Shown piece after piece: positions 59,195 to 64,000 of a stretch of 64,000 bases of DNA. The position numbers were made by a program, and so were the translations under genes. A model generated the notes under the pieces. That model was not told the DNA's origin and searched no databases. It saw only the letters and a list, made by a program, of their open reading frames with translations. This DNA comes from a virus, in IMG/VR virus record IMGVR_UViG_3300008954_000023, positions 1 through 64,000 of that record. One strand, given 5' to 3'. Every line of letters begins with the position of its first letter. The stretch's first letter is position 1.

Positions 59195-60226
59195 ATGCCT
59201 GTTCTCGACTTCGCTGACGATCACGGCCAGAGCCTGATGACTGCCCTGGGAGCTCCGCCGGAGTTCCTCAAGACGGCCGCCTGGGTGGAGCCCGCCGAGG
59301 CCTTGGACCGCGACTTCGCTCTCATCCTGCGAGATCCCAAGAGCGGAGAGGAGGTACGCAAGTACGCTTCTCACGATGCCGGGAACACCGCGGTCTCGAT
59401 GTTCTACCTGACGCAGGCTCAGGGGTTCCTGGGCGCGGCCGCGCTCAAGACCGCTGCTGTGAACCTTCGCCACTCGGCCGCCTACCAAGGCGTACCCATC
59501 CCTGATGAAGTTTCGAAGCTCGCGTCGCTCGAGCTCATCTCCAACAAGGACGTCATCGATGAGCGACGGGTCTACCACCGGCCCCCTCGGCGCTCTGTGA
59601 CTTCGCCTGTGGCGGCGAAGCTGGCCGGCTTCAACCTTTTGTCTTCGGCGAAGGAGAAGTGGCCGGATCTCCAGCCGCACGAGAAGCGGGCCATGGCCCT
59701 TCGGATCTCGAAGACGGCCGAGTTCATCCCGACCATGCAGGTTCCGCGACACATTCACAGGTACACAGGTACCCAGCTCAGTGAGAAGTTCGCCTCTCAC
59801 ATGAAGCGACGACTCGACTACGTCCGAGGGGAGGAGCTGCGAACGGAGTACCAGCGCCTCGCCAAGGTCGCCTCTGCGCTTCATCCCGATGAGGTCGCCC
59901 GTCTCGTCTTCCAGCTCGATGCGAATGCGGGGCTGCGGTGGCGGGGTGGTGATCGCTACGGCGAGAAGCTCGCGGACCCCTACCTGTGCGTCTACGATGC
60001 TCCGCCGAAGGAGGCGGAGTGGAGCTGGACTTCGGGCGCGGACTACACGAATGCGACCCAGCTGGAGATGCTCGCAGCGAATCCAGAGGCCAGAGAGATC
60101 TTCACGTCCACCTTCACCGATGAGCTGTGGCAGAAGTTCAAGGCAGGCCCGGTGGAGACCTTCACGAGCCAGCCGGAGCACAGCCAGCGCCTGATGGCTC
60201 GGATGGCCAACCGGCACGACGGGTAG
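59195..60226 (+). CDS. Head-block protein of unknown function
   Basis: A 343-aa protein starting MPVLDFADDHGQSLMTAL; the ATG follows GAGGTG with three-base spacing, and a GTG two codons earlier is less likely. It is mostly helical, with an N-terminal FLKTAAWVEP segment and a basic middle (HEKRAMALRISKTAEF, then HMKRRLDYVRGEEL). The C-terminal half has WSWTSGADYTNATQLEML. It lies three genes upstream of the head genes and is coupled to them by position. It may be an internal head or ejection protein. No recognised family. Confidence 0.65.
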   Translation: MPVLDFADDHGQSLMTALGAPPEFLKTAAWVEPAEALDRDFALILRDPKSGEEVRKYASHDAGNTAVSMFYLTQAQGFLGAAALKTAAVNLRHSAAYQGVPIPDEVSKLASLELISNKDVIDERRVYHRPPRRSVTSPVAAKLAGFNLLSSAKEKWPDLQPHEKRAMALRISKTAEFIPTMQVPRHIHRYTGTQLSEKFASHMKRRLDYVRGEELRTEYQRLAKVASALHPDEVARLVFQLDANAGLRWRGGDRYGEKLADPYLCVYDAPPKEAEWSWTSGADYTNATQLEMLAANPEAREIFTSTFTDELWQKFKAGPVETFTSQPEHSQRLMARMANRHDG

Positions 60227-60231
60227 TCAGT

Positions 60232-61764
60232 ATGGCCACCCCCCTCCCAGAGCTGCTGGGAGATGAGCAGGCTCATCCGCTTGCTCTCTTCGCAGGACTC
60301 TCACGCCGCTACGGCATGAGCTGGGTGGAGTGGTCTGCCTCTACGCTCCGCATCTCACTGGAACAGCTGCTTGTAGGGAGTGGGCAGGAGCTCGTAGAGA
60401 TCAACCTCCATAAGGCCCTTGCCGCCGCCGCCCTCTCGAACTCTGATGGGTTCTGGAGGGACTGGCCGACGTTCCACTTCCTCTGCAATCCCCTCAACAA
60501 CAACATCCCGAACCCTTCGGCGCATCAGGATCTGACTGTTGCTCAGATGATGGTTGCGGTAGATATCGCCATATCCTTGCGGAAGCTCCTGAAGAAAGTG
60601 CACCAAAACCCCTCATTCTCCGAGGAGGTTGCACGGTACGTGGCTGCGCAGGCACTGACCCAGGGCGTGTGGTACCTTCCGGGTGCGCTTGCCTTCGCAG
60701 CTCAGTTCGCAGAAGGACGGAACTACAAGTGCAAGGATTGTGGCAACGAAGCTGAGATCATCTTCGATGACGCGACCTGTGACGTCTGCACTGAACGGTG
60801 GGACGCTACGAGTTTGGGATCGTGGAAGCCGAACCCGGACCTGGTGAAGAAGTGGGGTAAAAACCTACGATTCTTTTCCAAGAACCCGACGGATCGGGTC
60901 GAAGCGCGGCTGGAACAGGTACTCGGCAACCCGACCATCGTGCTTCGTGAGAGCCAGACAGATCGCTGTGTGGCACACATCCTCGTAGCTCTACAGTATG
61001 TCGGGTACCGGCGAGAGCAGTACAAGGTTCAGACTTCGAAGATGCTTCCTGAGGCTGAGAAGGTGGCCTTCTTCTCTCCTCGTCGGATGGGCCAGCAGGT
61101 GAAGTGGATGGGTCAGCAGATGGCCTCTCCCAAGAAGTGGCCTGAGAACATCCGCAAGGGCTTCAAGGCGACGACGAATATGGGTGGGGACATCCACACC
61201 ACTACCTCTGCGGGAGGACGGGAGCGCATCTTCAAAGGCTCCAAGAACGATCTCAAAGAGCGGGTACAGGAGCACGCAACGGGAACGGGTGATCGGGACG
61301 CGCTCGAGTTCCTTCGGGGGAAGAAGAAGGGCAAGCACAAGTACACCGCCGACTTCCACACTGGAACCCGTCTACGGGACAAGGCCCGCCGTGCAGGACT
61401 CCTCTCCAACGTGGCGAAGTACGAAGGACCAGACAAGGTCCGGAAGACCTTCAACACTCTCAACCGTGCCCGCCCAGGCACCATGGCCGTAGCGGCCCCT
61501 CTTACAGCCGTCAGTGCTCGGGAGAACCTGAAGAAGGAAGACCCCCACACCGGAAGGCAGCGGTCTAAGCTCGAGCGGGCAGGGAGAGCTGTAGGCGGGG
61601 CTGCTGCAGATGTTGCCGGTATGCGGGTGGGTATGACGGCAGGCATGCTTGCCTCGATGGCAGGAGAGTCCGCAGGAGGCGCAGCGGGACGAGGTGTTAG
61701 CGGTACAGGGAAGGCTGTGAAGTCTGGGGTTGAGAAGTTCAGGGCCCGCAAGAAGGCTGAGTGA
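60232..61764 (+). CDS. Zinc-ribbon protein preceding the portal
   Basis: A 510-aa protein starting MATPLPELLGDEQAHPLA five bases after the previous stop; the in-frame extension to 60127 lies inside the upstream gene and is rejected. The N-terminal 150 residues are helical. A zinc ribbon sits at C167/C170 and C183/C186 (KCKDCGN; CDVCTERW). A basic middle (KKGKHKYTADFHTGTR) is followed by an Ala/Gly-rich hydrophobic C-terminus (VGMTAGMLASMAGESAGGAAG), possibly a membrane-active end. It may enter the cell with DNA. The stop overlaps the portal ATG. Confidence 0.6.
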   Translation: MATPLPELLGDEQAHPLALFAGLSRRYGMSWVEWSASTLRISLEQLLVGSGQELVEINLHKALAAAALSNSDGFWRDWPTFHFLCNPLNNNIPNPSAHQDLTVAQMMVAVDIAISLRKLLKKVHQNPSFSEEVARYVAAQALTQGVWYLPGALAFAAQFAEGRNYKCKDCGNEAEIIFDDATCDVCTERWDATSLGSWKPNPDLVKKWGKNLRFFSKNPTDRVEARLEQVLGNPTIVLRESQTDRCVAHILVALQYVGYRREQYKVQTSKMLPEAEKVAFFSPRRMGQQVKWMGQQMASPKKWPENIRKGFKATTNMGGDIHTTTSAGGRERIFKGSKNDLKERVQEHATGTGDRDALEFLRGKKKGKHKYTADFHTGTRLRDKARRAGLLSNVAKYEGPDKVRKTFNTLNRARPGTMAVAAPLTAVSARENLKKEDPHTGRQRSKLERAGRAVGGAAADVAGMRVGMTAGMLASMAGESAGGAAGRGVSGTGKAVKSGVEKFRARKKAE

Positions 61765-63815
61765 TGGGTACGCATTTCCTCTCCGGAGCACAGCAGAACC
61801 GCTACAACCAGCGGCCCTCAACCAACTTCCTTGGCTCTCGTGGCTTTGGGATTCGCTACCCATCCCCCTTCTTCGATGTCGCGCAGCAGTTCCTTCCCGA
61901 GAACGTACATCAGCTTCAAATCTGGTGTCGCTTCTACTTCCTGACGAACCCAGTGGTGAACGTCGGCTGCAGGAAGATGTCGGAGTACTCGGTCACGCCC
62001 ATCATCTGGCAGACCGAGGATGAGCAGGTCCTCCGGCTCTACAAGGATGTGGAGCGTAGGCTCCGGTTCCGGCAGTTCCAGGTCGAGACAGGTCTCGACT
62101 ACAACGTCTACGGCAACTCCTTCACCTCAGTCCTCTTCGGACTGGAGAAGTACCTGGGCTGCCGCAAGTGCGACATGCAGTTCCGTGCCCGTACCAACCG
62201 CAGCCTCTACAAGTGGCGGTCAGGCCGCTTCCATCTTCGTTGTACCAGCTGCCGGTATGTCGGCCCGGCCAAGCAGCACGATTACTACCCTCGAAGCGTT
62301 CGCCGTATCCGAATCGTCAGGTGGAATCCTGAGAACATCGACATCAAGCACAACGATGTCACCGGGGCCAACAGGTACTACTACCGCCTGCCTCGTCGTA
62401 TCCGGAATGACATCAAGCTCGGGGACAGGGAGACCATCGAAACGCTTCCGGCTCCGTTCCTGGAGGCCGCCCGTCGAGGGAAGGCGCTTCTCTTCAAGGA
62501 TGGGAGCATCTTCCATCTGAAGCGTCCCACTGTGGCCACCAAGGACATGGGCTGGGGATCGCCCCTCATTTACCCACTCCTCAAGGATGCGTTCTACCTT
62601 CAGGTCCTGAAGAAGGCACAGGAAGCTCTGATGATGGAGCATACGGTGCCCCTTCGGATGATCTTCCCCGGCCCCTCCACAGGCGGGAACGACAAGCCGT
62701 ACAGTGCCTACAACCTGGGAGCGTGGAAGTCGAAGATCGATGCCGAGATCAATGTCTGGCGGCGTGACCCGAACTACATCCCCATCCTGCCGGTCAACAT
62801 GGGGTACCAGCAGCTTGGCGGCACAGCCAAGGCTCTCATCCTCCATCACGAGTTCCGCCTCTTCGCCGAGCAGATGCTCAGCGGTATGGGGATCCCGCCA
62901 GAGTTCGTCATGGGCGGTCTGCAGTGGTCGGCTTCGAACACAGCTCTGCGCGGCCTGGAGAACACCTTCCTCGGCTACAACGAGGATCGCTACGGCCTGA
63001 TGGACTGGGTGGTGGAGAAGCTCTCCTCCCATATGCAGTGGCCCAAGGTGCCGTTCGCCTTCGGCAAGTTCAAGATGGCCGACGACCTGCAGCGGTCGAT
63101 GTTCCTCTTCCAGCTCAACCAGGCACAGAAGATCTCCGACCGACGTCTCCTCGAAGATATCGGGGAAGACTTCGACCTCGAGAACAAGAGGATGGGCGAG
63201 GAGCTCAACAAGCAGATCGACACGCAGCGGAAGATGCAGCTCGCGGCCGCAGACGTGCAGGGCGCAGCACAGCTCCGGACAGGGAGGTACCAGGCCAAGG
63301 TCCAGGAGCTCCAGATGGCCGCACAGATGCGTGCCCAGATGGAAGCTCAGATGGCACAGCAGCAGGGCGCTGGGGGCGCTCCTGGGCAGGAACAGCAGCC
63401 GCAGCAGGGACAAGAGGCCCAACCCCAGCAAGGCCAGGAGCAGGGCCAGGAGCAGCCTGCTGGAGCCTCCGAAGGCTCTGTGAATGCCGAGAATGCTCAG
63501 GCTCCGAACGAGTCGGCCGTGCCTACGGCCATGGCCGGGATGGAGTCTCCCATCAATGCGGGCCAGCAAGGCGGCTTCGACCTCACCTATGTGGCACAGC
63601 GCGCAGCTTCGTACCTGCGGCAGGTGAAGGAAGAGGGCGGGGAGCAGGCGATGTATCAGGAGATGCAGCGCATGCAGATGGAAAACCCCAACCTGTATCG
63701 CCTCGTTGTTCAGCTCATGAACGATCAAGGCGCGAACACCGATCCCATGAACGCGAATCAGATGCCGCAGCCTTCGCAGCGTGCGCAACGGCGTGATCCT
63801 GCACGGCAAACTTGA
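61764..63815 (+). CDS. Portal protein with an inserted zinc ribbon
   Basis: A 683-aa dodecamer-forming vertex protein. Starting at the ATG at 61764 (MGTHFLSGAQQNRYN), which overlaps the upstream stop, it shows large-phage portal features: KDVERRLRFRQFQVE, then WNPENIDIKHNDV, MMEHTVPLRMIFPGPS, then GMGIPPEFVMGG and NTALRGLENTFLG. An extra module near residues 133-163 has C133, C136, C160 and C163 (LGCRKCDMQF; CTSCRYVG), a zinc ribbon not usual in portals. The C-terminus (about 490-640) is Gln/Ala/Met-rich, with a low-complexity QQPQQGQEAQPQQGQEQ run. Head packaging starts here; capsid and protease genes should follow beyond the window. Confidence 0.78.
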   Translation: MGTHFLSGAQQNRYNQRPSTNFLGSRGFGIRYPSPFFDVAQQFLPENVHQLQIWCRFYFLTNPVVNVGCRKMSEYSVTPIIWQTEDEQVLRLYKDVERRLRFRQFQVETGLDYNVYGNSFTSVLFGLEKYLGCRKCDMQFRARTNRSLYKWRSGRFHLRCTSCRYVGPAKQHDYYPRSVRRIRIVRWNPENIDIKHNDVTGANRYYYRLPRRIRNDIKLGDRETIETLPAPFLEAARRGKALLFKDGSIFHLKRPTVATKDMGWGSPLIYPLLKDAFYLQVLKKAQEALMMEHTVPLRMIFPGPSTGGNDKPYSAYNLGAWKSKIDAEINVWRRDPNYIPILPVNMGYQQLGGTAKALILHHEFRLFAEQMLSGMGIPPEFVMGGLQWSASNTALRGLENTFLGYNEDRYGLMDWVVEKLSSHMQWPKVPFAFGKFKMADDLQRSMFLFQLNQAQKISDRRLLEDIGEDFDLENKRMGEELNKQIDTQRKMQLAAADVQGAAQLRTGRYQAKVQELQMAAQMRAQMEAQMAQQQGAGGAPGQEQQPQQGQEAQPQQGQEQGQEQPAGASEGSVNAENAQAPNESAVPTAMAGMESPINAGQQGGFDLTYVAQRAASYLRQVKEEGGEQAMYQEMQRMQMENPNLYRLVVQLMNDQGANTDPMNANQMPQPSQRAQRRDPARQT

Positions 63816-63822
63816 GAGAACC

Positions 63823-64000
63823 ATGCACTACAAGTCTGCGGAATACATCTACGACCTGTACGAGAAGGTGGCAGGACGGGCATACCTCAAGAACCTGCGC
63901 CGGCTCGCGCGTCGAGGAGATATCGCAGCCATAGAGCGTGAAGTTGCCCGACTTCATGCGGCCGGGAAGCTCAAGATCTCTCCACAAGGAACTCAGATCC
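63823..64000 (+). CDS. 5' part of the gene following the portal (partial)
   Basis: It starts MHYKSAEYIYDLYEKVAGRAY eight bases after the portal stop, with GAGAG just upstream, and runs off the window. The 59 visible residues are helical and basic (YLKNLRRLARRGDIAAIERE). Typical successors to a portal are a head protease, scaffold or capsid protein, but this fragment does not identify one. The LYEKVA near the start echoes a recurring N-terminal pattern in this genome. Confidence 0.65.
   Translation, partial: MHYKSAEYIYDLYEKVAGRAYLKNLRRLARRGDIAAIEREVARLHAAGKLKISPQGTQI

Noticed and set aside
59117-60217. Upstream extension of the 58646 gene to 60217
   Set aside because: The extension is antisense to the plus gene at 59195, and the coding sequence with the cysteine cluster starts at the TTG with AGGAGG.
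62220-63824. 534-aa minus-strand frame opposite the portal
   Set aside because: Leu/His-rich shadow of the portal frame, which has clear family motifs.

Overview
The window is part of a large, GC-rich genome of a tailed bacteriophage (Caudoviricetes). It holds a portal protein, a tape-measure-like protein, a baseplate J-like protein, huge acidic beta-rich tail proteins and a phage replication/recombination module. There are no rRNA, ribosomal protein or metabolic genes. Genes are packed end to end with ATGA, GTGA or TGATG overlaps. A sigma-70-type factor, DnaG-like primase, DnaB-like helicase and a peptidoglycan (M15) peptidase domain point to a bacterial host. The J-like baseplate and very large wedge/fibre proteins suggest a contractile (myovirus) tail, but no sheath or tube gene lies in the window, so that is inference.

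Layout. Positions 2-340 (+) hold the 3' end of a gene that starts upstream. Positions 327-4644 (mostly -) carry small zinc-ribbon and accessory genes plus an ATP-dependent DNA ligase fused to a WGR-like domain; 4833-5234 (-) is a small possible membrane protein. Positions 5383-40981 (+) are one long late block: tape measure, tail hub proteins (one with an inserted M15 peptidase), small proteins, a sigma factor, Ig-like proteins, a 2213-aa J-like protein, LamG-like and PKD-containing tail proteins, an HExxH zincin-like protein and a 1842-aa fibre. A hairpin closes the block. Positions 41022-59116 (-) are the replication and recombination block: a histone-H1-like protein with a probable -1 frameshift extension, a RusA-like resolvase, a Cas4/RecB-like nuclease, RecA, an HU-like protein, a family A DNA polymerase split by a group I intron, a probable ssDNA-binding protein, a DnaG-like primase, a DnaB-like helicase with an intein in its Walker A motif, a family-4-like uracil-DNA glycosylase and an SF2 helicase. 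From 59195 to the end (+) the head genes begin, including a portal carrying a zinc ribbon.

How the genes fit together. The minus block can supply a nearly complete fork (primase, helicase, polymerase with proofreading, ssDNA-binding protein) plus recombination-dependent replication (RecA, RecB-like nuclease, RusA, UvsW-like helicase); the ligase sits in the left block. The plus block builds the tail and cell-wall-penetrating device, and encodes a sigma factor that could drive late promoters. Two homing elements interrupt active-site codons of replication genes about 5 kb apart. The least expected signals are the -1 frameshift candidate at 41195, the zincin in the tail block, the low-GC M15 insertion and the recurring zinc ribbons.
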